Shown here in pieces: positions 1 to 8,421 of a stretch of DNA of 30,544 nucleotides. The notes below the pieces were generated by a model. That model was not told the DNA's origin, made no database searches, and was given only the letters and a program-made list of their open reading frames with translations. A program made the position numbers and the translations under genes. The DNA is from a virus. The DNA is taken from IMG/VR virus record IMGVR_UViG_3300005613_000285, positions 1 through 30,544 of that record. One strand, written 5' to 3'. Within the stretch, counting starts at the first letter, position 1. The number at the start of each line of letters is the position of its first letter.

Positions 1-162
<162 letters not shown>

Positions 163-172
163 CGCTCTCTTG

Positions 173-218
173 GGTATGGCGGCGCACCGGAACAGTCGCC
201 GTCATACCTCTTTTCTTT
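173..218 (+). terminator. Rho-independent terminator after the poly-Q gene
   Basis: An 11-bp stem (173-183 with 198-208, one G-T pair in the middle) encloses a 14-base loop and is followed by a pyrimidine tail TCTTTTCTTT at 209-218. It begins 10 bases after the TAG of the upstream gene and ends before the next ribosome binding site, as expected for an intrinsic terminator. Confidence 0.65.
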
Positions 219-243
219 ACCTCTGCGTGGAAGGTATGCGCAC

Positions 244-669
244 ATGGCAGAAATGAAACCTGAAGTGCTCGAAGGACTCGATAGCCTGGCCAGGGAGCTT
301 GTCGCGGCTAAGGTTGCCGAATCGGCCGCGAAGGCTAGTCGCCTGGCGATCGAGAGTAAGATCGTTGCGCTGGTCGCAATCGAGAAGGGGAAGAAGCAGG
401 TCACCCTTCCCCTTCCGAGCAGCACGAAAATAGTCGTCAAACAGGGCAATAACTACAAGGCCGATGTCGAAGCGATTAAGCGACTCTTCAATTCTCCACA
501 GTTAAAGGAGCTTGAACTGCCTGCGCCAATCGAAACGAAAGACTCCTTATCAGTGAAGGGGTATGAATGGTATCGGGAGAATCACCCTGACGTTTATGTT
601 CTTCTGGCCGAGCACGTCACAGTTACGCCAGCCAAGGCGAGCGTTGCGGTTCAGTCACCCAAGAAATAG
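244..669 (+). CDS. Small phage protein preceding the Cas4-like nuclease, function unknown
   Basis: The 141-residue product has an Ala/Glu/Lys-rich helical N-terminus (about residues 8-50, probably coiled coil) followed by a mixed alpha/beta part and a short Ala/Val/Lys tail. No catalytic motif is recognisable. It starts at ATG 244 after the purine-rich GGAAGG at 230-235, and its stop is followed 9 bases later by the nuclease start, with AGGAGG between. Phages often carry a small helical protein of this kind directly before a Cas4/YqaJ-type nuclease, which suggests a recombination accessory role, but I cannot assign it to a named family with certainty. Confidence 0.75.
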   Translation: MAEMKPEVLEGLDSLARELVAAKVAESAAKASRLAIESKIVALVAIEKGKKQVTLPLPSSTKIVVKQGNNYKADVEAIKRLFNSPQLKELELPAPIETKDSLSVKGYEWYRENHPDVYVLLAEHVTVTPAKASVAVQSPKK

Positions 670-678
670 GAGGATAGC

Positions 679-2007
679 ATGGCCAGTTTGAAGGGGGTCC
701 TGCCGGAGCACTCCGCGACTGTAGAGGCGATCTACGAGCACTGGCGCAAAAAAGGAGAAGCCAGGCAGCGAGTTGTACGCGCTCTCGGCGCCTCACGGGT
801 TGGACTGCCATGTGAACGAGCGCTGTGGTATGAATTTCATCACTGCTGTGCGCCCAGTTTTAATGGGCGCATGTACCGGCTCTTCGATCGCGGAAACCTA
901 GAGGAGCCTCGGGTCGTCGCTGAATTGCGGGCCATTGGTTGCACCGTCCACGAGGTGGACCCCGAGACTGGTAAGCAGTTTCGGGTGGAAGCACTCGGCG
1001 GACATCTCTCTGGATACCTCGACGGAGCCGTGCTTGGCGTGCCGGAAGCTCCCAAGGCTTGGCATGTCCTGGAAATTAAGACGCACAGTGCAAAGTCCTG
1101 GAAGAAGTTGCAGAAGGAGGGAGTTCAGGTTTCTAAACCGGAACATTACGCCCAGTGTATGATTTACATGCACTTGACTGGCATGAAACGAGCACTCTAC
1201 GTCGCCACGAACAAGGATACGGATGAACTCTATTCTGAAAGGATTCGATACGACAAGGTTGAGGCTGAAGCGCTAGTTGACAAGGCACGTCGTGTGATCT
1301 TTGGTATCGAACCTCAGTCCCGCATTTCCGAACGGCCTGACTACTATCTGTGCAGGTGGTGTGATGCACGAGAAGTATGCTTCGGTTCGGAAGTTGCCAC
1401 GCTTCCGGTCCCTTCGCTTTCCTGCCGGCAGTGCTGTCATTCCACCCCGACCGAGGCTGGCAAATCTCATTGGGTGTGCGAGAGGCACAAGAAAGGTCTG
1501 GCCGTTACGGATCAGTGTAAGCCTTGTGCTGATCATCTTGTAATGCCAGCACTCGTGGAACCATCAGCAAGTCCAGGCGAGTTCGGTATAGATAGCGAGG
1601 GGCATGGCTTCATAGTTTTCATCGACGAAGAGTGGGGAGATTGGAAGCATGGCAGGATGGATGGAGCCTACAGTAGCGAGGAGCTAATGAAGCTTCCGCG
1701 CCAGATGCTAAGTAACGACATGCTTCAGTGCGCGAAAGAACTCTTCTCGGGTGCGGTAGTCGCCAAGCCGGATACTCTCCTGCGGAAGTACCCAGTAGAT
1801 GAGACACGATTAGTATGGAGTGGCCGTTTTAATACCGAGCACATCCGGGAAGCCTGGCGAGCCGCTTACGGTGAAGACATCGAAGGCCTGGAGCCGATCG
1901 ACTCGACAAAACAACCGAACTACATCGTTGTGGAGTATAGCGGTAACCGCGTGGTGTTCGCTGATTTCCAATCGAAGGAGGCTGAGATTCGTGACAAACA
2001 CATTTAA
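679..2007 (+). CDS. Cas4-like PD-(D/E)XK exonuclease with Fe-S type cysteines
   Basis: This 442-residue protein shows the PD-(D/E)XK nuclease core: an acidic residue near 75-76 (GNLEEP), Asp115 in GHLSGYLDG, the paired Glu132-x-Lys134 in LEIKTH and Gln159 in YAQCMIYM. Cys45 (LPCERALWY) together with Cys225, Cys228 and Cys234 matches the four-cysteine iron-sulphur arrangement of Cas4/AddB nucleases. A further Cys/His cluster at about 249-283 could be an added zinc-binding site. The last 150 residues have no motif that I recognise. Family members are 5'-3' single-strand exonucleases used in recombination or end processing. It has a good AGGAGG site at 669-674 and overlaps the next gene by 17 bases, so it sits in the replication operon. 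Confidence 0.9.
   Translation: MASLKGVLPEHSATVEAIYEHWRKKGEARQRVVRALGASRVGLPCERALWYEFHHCCAPSFNGRMYRLFDRGNLEEPRVVAELRAIGCTVHEVDPETGKQFRVEALGGHLSGYLDGAVLGVPEAPKAWHVLEIKTHSAKSWKKLQKEGVQVSKPEHYAQCMIYMHLTGMKRALYVATNKDTDELYSERIRYDKVEAEALVDKARRVIFGIEPQSRISERPDYYLCRWCDAREVCFGSEVATLPVPSLSCRQCCHSTPTEAGKSHWVCERHKKGLAVTDQCKPCADHLVMPALVEPSASPGEFGIDSEGHGFIVFIDEEWGDWKHGRMDGAYSSEELMKLPRQMLSNDMLQCAKELFSGAVVAKPDTLLRKYPVDETRLVWSGRFNTEHIREAWRAAYGEDIEGLEPIDSTKQPNYIVVEYSGNRVVFADFQSKEAEIRDKHI
1975..1981 (+). promoter_or_regulatory. Ribosome binding site AAGGAGG that sets a GTG start
   Basis: The full Shine-Dalgarno core AAGGAGG lies inside the end of the nuclease gene, 9 bases before GTG 1991. No comparable site precedes earlier in-frame starts, so it decides the start of the zinc-finger gene. 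Confidence 0.75.
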
Positions 2008-2410
2008 CACTCGCTTGCGAGCGGTTCGGCTCTCTAGCGAACGATCCTGCCTGATATGTGGTTGTCGGAGGTTGAGCCGTGTTCGGGGGCTGTGCCGAGC
2101 GCACTACGGCCGTGCTCAATATGCAATCTCGCAGGGGATGGAAACCTGGGAGGCACTCATACGTCGCGGGCTCGCACTGCCAGCGCGTAAAAGAATAGGA
2201 GATCGCGAGCGGCGCATGAGGAAGGCAATTTTGGCAATCTACGCGAGAGGTGAATACCCTAGCGTGCGACGAATCACCTTGGAATTGCATCGCAGCTCAA
2301 GAACACTCAGCGCCTCTGAGTGCGAGATACGGCGTGAGGTATTCGAGGAACTCGGAATTAAACTGTCCCGTCGCGGTACAGCCTTTTTCCTCCATCGACG
2401 AGCGGCCTAA
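1991..2410 (+). CDS. Zinc-finger protein of the RGLCxxHY type with C-terminal helical part
   Basis: Starting at GTG 1991 the product has 139 residues. Residues 18-37 hold Cys-x2-Cys-x-Cys, then RGLCRAHY, a compact Cys4/Cys3His knuckle. The following stretch (TWEALIRRGLAL) is conserved in a second protein of this window encoded at 16981-17325, so the two are paralogues. The rest is Arg-rich and helical, ending in a segment that could be a winged or helix-turn-helix fold, consistent with nucleic-acid binding. Role is unknown; it could be a small regulator or a structural zinc module for the nuclease/helicase. It is embedded between the nuclease and the helicase on the same strand with a 17-base overlap upstream and a 10-base gap downstream. 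Confidence 0.75.
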   Translation: MTNTFNTRLRAVRLSSERSCLICGCRRLSRVRGLCRAHYGRAQYAISQGMETWEALIRRGLALPARKRIGDRERRMRKAILAIYARGEYPSVRRITLELHRSSRTLSASECEIRREVFEELGIKLSRRGTAFFLHRRAA

Positions 2411-2420
2411 GGGGGGGGAG

Positions 2421-4067
2421 ATGATAACACCGCGACCATACCAACTTGATGCGCTTGGGGCCCTGCACAATCACATTTGCACGAAGGAGTCCAATCCGTG
2501 CGTTGTGATTCCTACAGGCGGCGGCAAGTCACTCTTGATTGCATGGAGTATTCAGGGATGGAAAGCTCAAGCTCCGTCTTTTCGGTGCGTAGTGCTTGCG
2601 CATCGGAAGGAACTGATACAGCAGAACTATGAAGAATTCATGGATGTACAGTTCCGGGAGGGATTCGGGCTGACGAATGACATTGGCATTTTCTCTGCTG
2701 GCCTGAAGCGGAAGGACTGGGATGCCTCAATTCTGTTTGCCTCAATTGATTCCATTTACAAGCGCGCCGGCGATTTTGCACCTTTCGATGCGATCCTGGT
2801 TGATGAAGCTCATCGCATTCCGCATAGTGGCGAGGGGAAATACCTCACCTTCCTGAAGGACTGCCGACGGTTCAATCAGAAACTCCGAGTCATCGGCTGG
2901 ACGGCCACCCCCTTCAGAATGAGCACTGGATCGATTTGCCACAAGGATCATTTACTCCATGAGGTGTGCTACGAAGCCGCAGTTACGGATCTTATCAAGG
3001 ACGGATTTCTATGCAAGCTTCGATCGAAAGTTGGGATGGCTTCTCCGGAACTGCGGAATGTGAAAAAGCGCGGTGGTGAATATATCATCTCTTCCCTCGC
3101 TGAAGTTACAAATCGTGACGACCTCATTACTAAGGCCGTAGATGAGGCAGTTCGGATCTTGCGCCACGAGAATCGACGATCGATCATCTTTTTCTGTGTC
3201 GATGTGGAACATTGCCATGCCGTATCGAGAGAACTTCAGCGGCACCATATCTACGCACCGGCGGTAACGGCAAAAACTAAACCAGAGATTCGAGATCGAA
3301 TCGGGGATGACTTCAAGAATGGAAAACTCCACGCTGTATGTAACGTCAACGTGTACACTGAAGGGTTCAATGCAACGTGTATTGACTGCATTGTACTATT
3401 GCGCCCAACTCTGTCGCCGGGGCTCTTCAGCCAAATGGTGGGCCGTGGCTTGCGGTTGCACCCAGATAAGGGTGACTGCTTGGTGCTCGATTTCGCTGGA
3501 TGCATCGACGAGCACGGACCGATCGACTTGTTGGGTACAGGAATGGAAACTCCCCTTGCTACCTGCCTGCAGTGTCGCACTTCTTTTTCTCGCGCGATAC
3601 GAGTGTGTCCTGAGTGCGGCTGGAGTATTCCCAAGCAAGAACTTGATCGACTAGAGGAGGAGGATGCCGAACGCAAGCGGCGAATGCACGGCGACAAAGC
3701 GTCTGATCGTTCGATTCTCTCGAACGCACCAGAAACTCACATTGTCTCAGACGTAAAGGTCAGTCGTCACAGGAAGCCCGGCAAGCCAGATAGTCTCGTG
3801 GTGCGCTACCGTTGCGGGATACGATTCTTCCGGGAATGGGTTTGCCTCAACCATGAGGGATTCGCAGGGCGCAAAGCGCAACTCTGGTGGATTGAACGCT
3901 TCGGTCAGCGAAAGGCGCACCAGGGACGGGCGACTGTTAGTGAGGCCCTGTCGAATTTCCTCACGGAACAAGTACTAAGCGATTACACGAAGTCCATTAC
4001 CGTCAAGCGCGAGGGAAAATACTTTCGGGTCATAGGGTATAATGAACCAATTGGGGGAGCAGCATGA
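2421..4067 (+). CDS. Superfamily 2 DEAH-box helicase with C-terminal zinc ribbon
   Basis: From ATG 2421, placed after the G-rich AAGGGGGGGGAG, the protein has 548 residues. It begins with the Q-motif-like RPYQLDAL, then Walker A PTGGGKS (31-37), DEAH (128-131), TATPFR (161-166), VNVYTEGFNA (309-318) and the motif VI QMVGRGLR (338-345). A zinc ribbon CxxC...CxxC follows (Cys382, 385, 396, 399), and then an uncharacterised C-terminal domain. This is the UvrB/RecG-like phage helicase type (as in T7/T5-like and many siphophages), which unwinds or remodels DNA at forks and recombination intermediates using ATP. An upstream extension of the frame exists but lacks a ribosome site and overlaps the previous gene. 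It shares an ATGA overlap with the primase gene, implying coupled translation. Confidence 0.93.
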   Translation: MITPRPYQLDALGALHNHICTKESNPCVVIPTGGGKSLLIAWSIQGWKAQAPSFRCVVLAHRKELIQQNYEEFMDVQFREGFGLTNDIGIFSAGLKRKDWDASILFASIDSIYKRAGDFAPFDAILVDEAHRIPHSGEGKYLTFLKDCRRFNQKLRVIGWTATPFRMSTGSICHKDHLLHEVCYEAAVTDLIKDGFLCKLRSKVGMASPELRNVKKRGGEYIISSLAEVTNRDDLITKAVDEAVRILRHENRRSIIFFCVDVEHCHAVSRELQRHHIYAPAVTAKTKPEIRDRIGDDFKNGKLHAVCNVNVYTEGFNATCIDCIVLLRPTLSPGLFSQMVGRGLRLHPDKGDCLVLDFAGCIDEHGPIDLLGTGMETPLATCLQCRTSFSRAIRVCPECGWSIPKQELDRLEEEDAERKRRMHGDKASDRSILSNAPETHIVSDVKVSRHRKPGKPDSLVVRYRCGIRFFREWVCLNHEGFAGRKAQLWWIERFGQRKAHQGRATVSEALSNFLTEQVLSDYTKSITVKREGKYFRVIGYNEPIGGAA

Positions 4068-6346
4068 ATTTTCTCGAATGGGCATTGCGATACGCGAAAC
4101 TCGGTTGGGCGATCTTCCCTTGTCTTCCGGGGCAAAAGATCCCAGCAACCAAACATGGCGTTAAAGATGCAACAACTGATGAGGCTCAGATTCGCAAATG
4201 GTGGGATCGGTGGCCAAACGCGAACATTGCCGTTGCATGCGGGGAACCTAGCGGTGTGCATGTTGTTGATATAGATGTAACCGAAGCTGGAGACGTGAAC
4301 GGGTGGAATACTCTCGTTCAACTCAGCAGAACAGGGAAAATTCTTCCCGCAACAGTAAAGCAGGGTACTCCGCGCGGCGGGGCACACTTCTTCTTCCGCA
4401 CGGTCGATCCGCCGGCCAACAAGAACAGTTTCCTGCCCGGGGTGGACATTCGATCGACTGGGTATTACGTCGTAATCGCACCCTCGATTCACCCGAATGG
4501 CGGGCAATACAAATGGGCAGAAGGCTATTCGCCCTGGGATCGTGAACTCGCTGAGTATCCGGACTTTATGCGGCCCAGCGAGAAGCCGGCGCCAGCGCAG
4601 GGTACACCTTTAACGCCACTACCATCGGAGGCGGTTAACGGTGATATTATCCGGCGCGCCAGTGCCTACCTGGCAACCTGCGACCCTGCCATCCAAGGGT
4701 GTGGCGGACATGATAAGCTGCTAAAAGCGGCGATGTACATGGTTCAGGGGTTCCTGCTCCCGGAGGGGCAAGCTTTCGATCTCCTGGCGCACGAGTACAA
4801 CCCGCGATGCGAGCCTCCGTGGAACCTGGGCGACCCGCGGGACGCCAAGGATTTTCGCCGCAAGATAACGGAAGCCATGAAGCTAACTCCTCAGCACCAG
4901 CCAGGCTGGCTATTGGCTGAGGGCGGACATTCGGACGAACCGAGCCTGTTCACACCCGAGGAATTGAAAGCCCTCCTCGATCGTGGGCAAGCCAAGGATG
5001 CGGAGGAGTCCCTCACGCCGCCCACAGTGCTTCAGCAGGAAAGGCTAATTGCCCTTACTGGTAATGCCGATGCTCGCGAGAAGGAACTACACTTTCTGAC
5101 TCGTCCAACCGGGCTACTCGGGGATCTCTGCTCTTGGATCAATAGCTGTGCCAGGAAACCGCAGCCCTGGCTTACGCTGGGCTGTGCAATTTCGTTTTTG
5201 GGTGTGCTTTTCGGCCGGAAGGTCGAAGACGAGGACGGGTTGCGAACCAATATCTACTGCATGGGAATCGCGAATTCGTCCGCCGGAAAGAACCATGCCC
5301 CCAAACAGGTGAGGCGCCTCTGTTACGAGGCTGGTTGTTCTGGGCTGATAGGCGGAGATGACTTCGCCTCTGATACTTCAATCGAATCTCGTCTGGAAAA
5401 AGATCCGGCGACCCTGTTCTTGTGTGACGAGATTGGATACCTCTTCTCAGCCATTAAAGGCGGACAAAATCCCCACACTGCCAAAATCGTCTCGCTACTG
5501 ATGAAGTTGTACTCCTCGGCTGATTGTATCTATACGGGGCGTGAATACGCCGATGCCGAAAAGAGGCGAACGCTGGTGGAGCCGCACTGTTGCGTTTATG
5601 GTTACTCTTCTCCGGAAAGTTTCTTCGATGCTCTATCACCGAAAGAACTACAAGACGGGTGGCTTTCCCGGTGCCTGCTTTTCTACTCAACTGATGATCC
5701 AGAGAAGATACGTGATGGCTCCGCGAAGAAGAAACCGATTCCGAAACCCTTGAAGAATCAAGTGAATGCATGGTACGCACATGAACTCGTAAATCCAAGC
5801 ACGATAGACGGACTGCTGACTCCTTACTCGACAGAGATGATGCCGCGCCCTCCCGCTCCTAAGACTGTGTCGACTACAGCAGAGGCGGATCGAGTCTTCA
5901 TTGCTTTTGATCGGGAGGCGATCGAGTTCGGAAGGCAGTATACACAATTGGATTGTCTCTGGAAGAAGGGCGAGGAGAACGCCAGGAAGATCGCACTTAT
6001 CGTGGCCGCTGGAGAAAGTTTCGAGAACCCGGTAATCACTGCTCCAATTGCGGATTATGCCTGTCGGCTAACCAGGAGATTGCTTCTTGATTTCTCCTTG
6101 CGCGTACCGAGTATTTCCATAAACGAAATTGATAAATCGAAACAGAAAATTATCAATCTAATAGACCGTTCCGGAACCACCGGTTGCCGCAACCGGGAGA
6201 TCACACAGCGCACGAGATGGCTTTGCGGGCGTGAACGAAGGGCGCTTCTTGCGGATTTGATTGAGGGCGGGGATATCATTTCGAGAACTTCAGGTAGGAC
6301 TATGAAATATTGGACACCTCAGCATTACGGAAAGAGAAAGGCATGA
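4064..6346 (+). CDS. Bifunctional primase-polymerase fused to DUF3987-type ATPase/helicase
   Basis: The 760-residue protein has an archaeo-eukaryotic PrimPol domain at residues 1-180: Asp69-x-Asp71 (VVDIDV), His108 in RGGAHFFF, and VDIR at 127-130 followed by STGYYVVIAPS. A linker leads to a DUF3987-like P-loop domain with an atypical Walker A ending AGKN near residue 407 and a Walker B LFLCDEIGYLF near 450-460. The last 80 residues resemble a winged helix. Such fusions make primers and drive unwinding at phage forks, and some extend DNA themselves. The start overlaps the helicase stop (ATGA), and the gene ends with another ATGA overlap onto RusA. No separate replicative DNA polymerase is seen in the window. 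Confidence 0.9.
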   Translation: MNFLEWALRYAKLGWAIFPCLPGQKIPATKHGVKDATTDEAQIRKWWDRWPNANIAVACGEPSGVHVVDIDVTEAGDVNGWNTLVQLSRTGKILPATVKQGTPRGGAHFFFRTVDPPANKNSFLPGVDIRSTGYYVVIAPSIHPNGGQYKWAEGYSPWDRELAEYPDFMRPSEKPAPAQGTPLTPLPSEAVNGDIIRRASAYLATCDPAIQGCGGHDKLLKAAMYMVQGFLLPEGQAFDLLAHEYNPRCEPPWNLGDPRDAKDFRRKITEAMKLTPQHQPGWLLAEGGHSDEPSLFTPEELKALLDRGQAKDAEESLTPPTVLQQERLIALTGNADAREKELHFLTRPTGLLGDLCSWINSCARKPQPWLTLGCAISFLGVLFGRKVEDEDGLRTNIYCMGIANSSAGKNHAPKQVRRLCYEAGCSGLIGGDDFASDTSIESRLEKDPATLFLCDEIGYLFSAIKGGQNPHTAKIVSLLMKLYSSADCIYTGREYADAEKRRTLVEPHCCVYGYSSPESFFDALSPKELQDGWLSRCLLFYSTDDPEKIRDGSAKKKPIPKPLKNQVNAWYAHELVNPSTIDGLLTPYSTEMMPRPPAPKTVSTTAEADRVFIAFDREAIEFGRQYTQLDCLWKKGEENARKIALIVAAGESFENPVITAPIADYACRLTRRLLLDFSLRVPSISINEIDKSKQKIINLIDRSGTTGCRNREITQRTRWLCGRERRALLADLIEGGDIISRTSGRTMKYWTPQHYGKRKA

Positions 6347-6729
6347 CCGCTGAAATAGCCATGTTCATTCTGCCATTACCGACTCGCATTCTATCTCCGA
6401 ATGTGGCCCAGGCTACTCTTCGCGGGCGCTTCGCGAAGGCATCGGCTACGGCAAAATATCGGCGCCTAGCGAAGGAGGCGGTCCAAGAGGAGTGCATTGA
6501 ATCGGCACCGTGGGAAAGGGTTACGGTCGATGCAGAGTTCTTCTTCAAACGGCGAGGGCGGCACGATGACGAAAACGCCATGGTGTCGATTAAGGCAGCC
6601 TACGATGGAATCGTGGATGCCGGGCTTGTGGAGGATGACGATTCGGAGCACATGCGCAAGATGCCGCCGAAGTTCGAGGTGGATAAGGAGAATCCGAGGG
6701 TTGTCATAACGGTAACTAGGCTCTCATAA
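6343..6729 (+). CDS. rusA: RusA-type Holliday junction resolvase
   Basis: The 128-residue product carries the RusA signature: R-G-R-H-D-D-E-N at 71-78, then Asp88 and Asp92 in AYDGIVDAGLVEDDD, with the acidic triplet at 98-100. These aspartates bind Mg2+ and cut four-way junctions symmetrically. Length equals the usual 110-140 residues of the family. The start is ATG 6343, inside an ATGA overlap with the primase stop; an earlier in-frame ATG would intrude further into that gene and has no ribosome site. It should resolve recombination intermediates or debranch DNA before packaging. Confidence 0.92.
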   Translation: MTAEIAMFILPLPTRILSPNVAQATLRGRFAKASATAKYRRLAKEAVQEECIESAPWERVTVDAEFFFKRRGRHDDENAMVSIKAAYDGIVDAGLVEDDDSEHMRKMPPKFEVDKENPRVVITVTRLS

Positions 6730-6744
6730 GGGGGATGCGATCGA

Positions 6745-7455
6745 ATGTCACGGGTACTTGTGGTGGGTGATCTTCATAATCCCGCGTCACACGTTGGCTA
6801 TTTATCGTTCTGTCAGGATCTATACGCGGAATGGGATTGCGAACGAGTTGTCATCATAGGGGACATTGCTGATTTTCAAGCAATCAGTTTCCATGCGAAT
6901 AACCCCAATTGCCCCGGGGCCTCCGACGAATACGTTTTGACGAGGCAGTATATGCAAGTGTGGTACAAAGCCTTCCCTGAGGCGTTTGTGTGCATCGGAA
7001 ACCATGACGAGCGCGTGCTAAGACTGGCTGAGTCTGTAAACATTCCAAGTCAGTTTATTCGAGATTTCCGAGAGACTTGGGGCACACCAGGGTGGGATTG
7101 GAAATACGAACACTTCGTTGATGATGTGTATTACTTTCACGGCACAGGACAAGGCGGAATTCACCCGGCCTGGAACGTCGCCGGGAAGATGCTTATGTCG
7201 GTCGTAATGGGGCATTGCCATTCGAGGGCGGGAGTGAAATGGCGAGCAAACCCACGGCAGCGTATCTTCGCTGTCGATACAGGATGCGGCATCGACGTAG
7301 ATGCTTATCAATTCGCCTACGGACGGCATATGAAGGATCGGCCGATTCTGTCTGCGGCAGTAATCGCCGATGGGATTCCGTACCACGAAATCATGCCGTG
7401 TGGGACTAAGGAACGCTATCACAAATCTCGTTTTCAGAAGAGGAGAGCAGCATGA
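6745..7455 (+). CDS. Calcineurin-like metallophosphoesterase
   Basis: This 236-residue protein has all metallophosphoesterase motifs in order: GDLH (Asp9, His11), GDIAD (Asp40), GNHDER (Asn86, His87), a histidine in FHG (132) and GHCH (His157, His159). The fold binds two metal ions and hydrolyses phosphoesters; phage members may act on DNA ends, nucleotides or signalling nucleotides, and the substrate cannot be told from sequence. A GGGGGA ribosome site lies at 6730-6735. The gene ends with AGGAGAGCAGC leading straight into the ATGA start of the next gene, so the two are coupled. Placement after RusA favours a DNA or nucleotide substrate. Confidence 0.88.
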   Translation: MSRVLVVGDLHNPASHVGYLSFCQDLYAEWDCERVVIIGDIADFQAISFHANNPNCPGASDEYVLTRQYMQVWYKAFPEAFVCIGNHDERVLRLAESVNIPSQFIRDFRETWGTPGWDWKYEHFVDDVYYFHGTGQGGIHPAWNVAGKMLMSVVMGHCHSRAGVKWRANPRQRIFAVDTGCGIDVDAYQFAYGRHMKDRPILSAAVIADGIPYHEIMPCGTKERYHKSRFQKRRAA

Positions 7456-7886
7456 GTAAACAACCATCCGAAGGGGATCTGACCTCTAATGTCCGAGGAA
7501 CTTGCGCGAGATTCAACGGGGGTAAAGTCCGCTTGTCCCTCGTGCCGCTGCACTTACTTGCGGGGACGGCTCGCGTTCTCGAATGGGGCACGAGAAAATA
7601 CGCCCCCTGGAATTGGGCCAAGGGCGGCATCTGGTCGACACCGATGGATTGCCTCTTGAGGCACCTAATCAAGTGGTGGTTTTTCGGCGAAGAATACGAT
7701 GAAGATTCGCATCTCCATCATCTCGATCACGCCATGTGCAACCTTCTCTTTTTGATTCATTACAAGGATACTTACCACGAGGGGGATGATCGCCCCTCCC
7801 AGGTAACAACTGATTTCTTGTCCTCCATGAAGGAGTTTGCATCCCTTTTCAATTTACCCCCGGAGGCCGATGACAATGCTGTGTAG
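7452..7886 (+). CDS. dATP/dGTP diphosphohydrolase-like protein (DUF5664 type)
   Basis: The 144-residue product has the pattern of the phage dATP/dGTP diphosphohydrolase N-terminal family: ARVLEWGTRKYAPWNW (about 40-55), then a metal-binding-like helix with RHLIKWW, FGEEYDEDS and HLDHAMCNLLFL. Members are small phage proteins thought to hydrolyse purine deoxynucleoside triphosphates and so shape the dNTP pool; relatives occur in phages with 2-aminoadenine DNA, though no PurZ or DatZ gene is seen here. The C-terminal 30 residues are poorly conserved in appearance. It overlaps the metallophosphoesterase stop by ATGA and overlaps the next gene by 11 bases. The family assignment is from motif memory and is fairly firm; the reaction is inferred. 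Confidence 0.8.
   Translation: MSKQPSEGDLTSNVRGTCARFNGGKVRLSLVPLHLLAGTARVLEWGTRKYAPWNWAKGGIWSTPMDCLLRHLIKWWFFGEEYDEDSHLHHLDHAMCNLLFLIHYKDTYHEGDDRPSQVTTDFLSSMKEFASLFNLPPEADDNAV
7862..7866 (+). promoter_or_regulatory. Ribosome binding site GGAGG that sets ATG 7876
   Basis: GGAGG at 7862-7866 lies 9 bases before ATG 7876 but only 3 bases before ATG 7870, so the second ATG is the better start for the deoxyribosyltransferase-like gene. Confidence 0.65.
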
Positions 7887-8421
7887 ATTGTTTCAGACGC
7901 GCGGTTATCTGTGTGGTCCGATGGATAAGGTGGCTGATTGTGGTATCGATTGGCGCCGCAAGTTAATTGAACGCTTATACTTCATGGGTATCAACTGGCT
8001 CGATCCGACCAACAAACCATGCACCAGAGCGCTGGAGGGTGAAGCGGAAGTGGCCCTTGGACATGAACTGCTAAGTGAGCGGCGATACGACGAAGCCGCG
8101 AAGATGTTCCGCGAAGTGAGGCACATTGATCTGCGGCTCGTTGATATTTGCGATTTCGTGGTGGCGAGAATTGATCTCTCCGTGCCCATGTGCGGCACCT
8201 GGGAGGAAATCTTCTGGGCAAACCGAATGCAGAAACCTGTCATTGCGGTCATAGTCCAAGGGAAAGCGAACGCTCCGGGATGGCTATTCGGTACGCTGCC
8301 ACATCACATGATCTTCAGTACGATGCTTCAGGCCGAGGCGTACCTGAAACACATATCGTACGAGCAGGAAATCGATCTCGCGGATCGGTGGGCATTTTTT
8401 GATTTCAAGGAGGCAGCGTGA
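7876..8421 (+). CDS. Nucleoside 2-deoxyribosyltransferase-like protein
   Basis: The 181-residue protein shows the Rossmann-like layout of the nucleoside 2-deoxyribosyltransferase clan: GYLCGPMD near the N-terminus (10-17), DWRRKLIERL, an Asp-rich strand DICDFVVARID (90-100) and GTWEEIFWANRMQKPVI (107-123), in which a glutamate (110 or 111) occupies the nucleophile position. The C-terminal WLFGTLPHHMIF is typical of the phage branch. Classical enzymes swap bases on deoxyribose; phage homologues are mostly untested and may act in nucleotide salvage, base modification or cleavage of nucleotide signals. It lies between the dNTP diphosphohydrolase and a metallopeptidase, and its last codons carry the AAGGAGG site for the next gene. 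Confidence 0.8.
   Translation: MLCRLFQTRGYLCGPMDKVADCGIDWRRKLIERLYFMGINWLDPTNKPCTRALEGEAEVALGHELLSERRYDEAAKMFREVRHIDLRLVDICDFVVARIDLSVPMCGTWEEIFWANRMQKPVIAVIVQGKANAPGWLFGTLPHHMIFSTMLQAEAYLKHISYEQEIDLADRWAFFDFKEAA

Noticed and set aside
1820-1990. Longer start of the first zinc-finger protein
   Set aside because: The extension lies within the nuclease gene and has no ribosome site, while GTG 1991 has AAGGAGG at 9 bases.
2250-2420. Longer start of the helicase
   Set aside because: The extra 57 codons overlap the zinc-finger gene and add sequence unlike helicases; ATG 2421 begins right before the Q motif.
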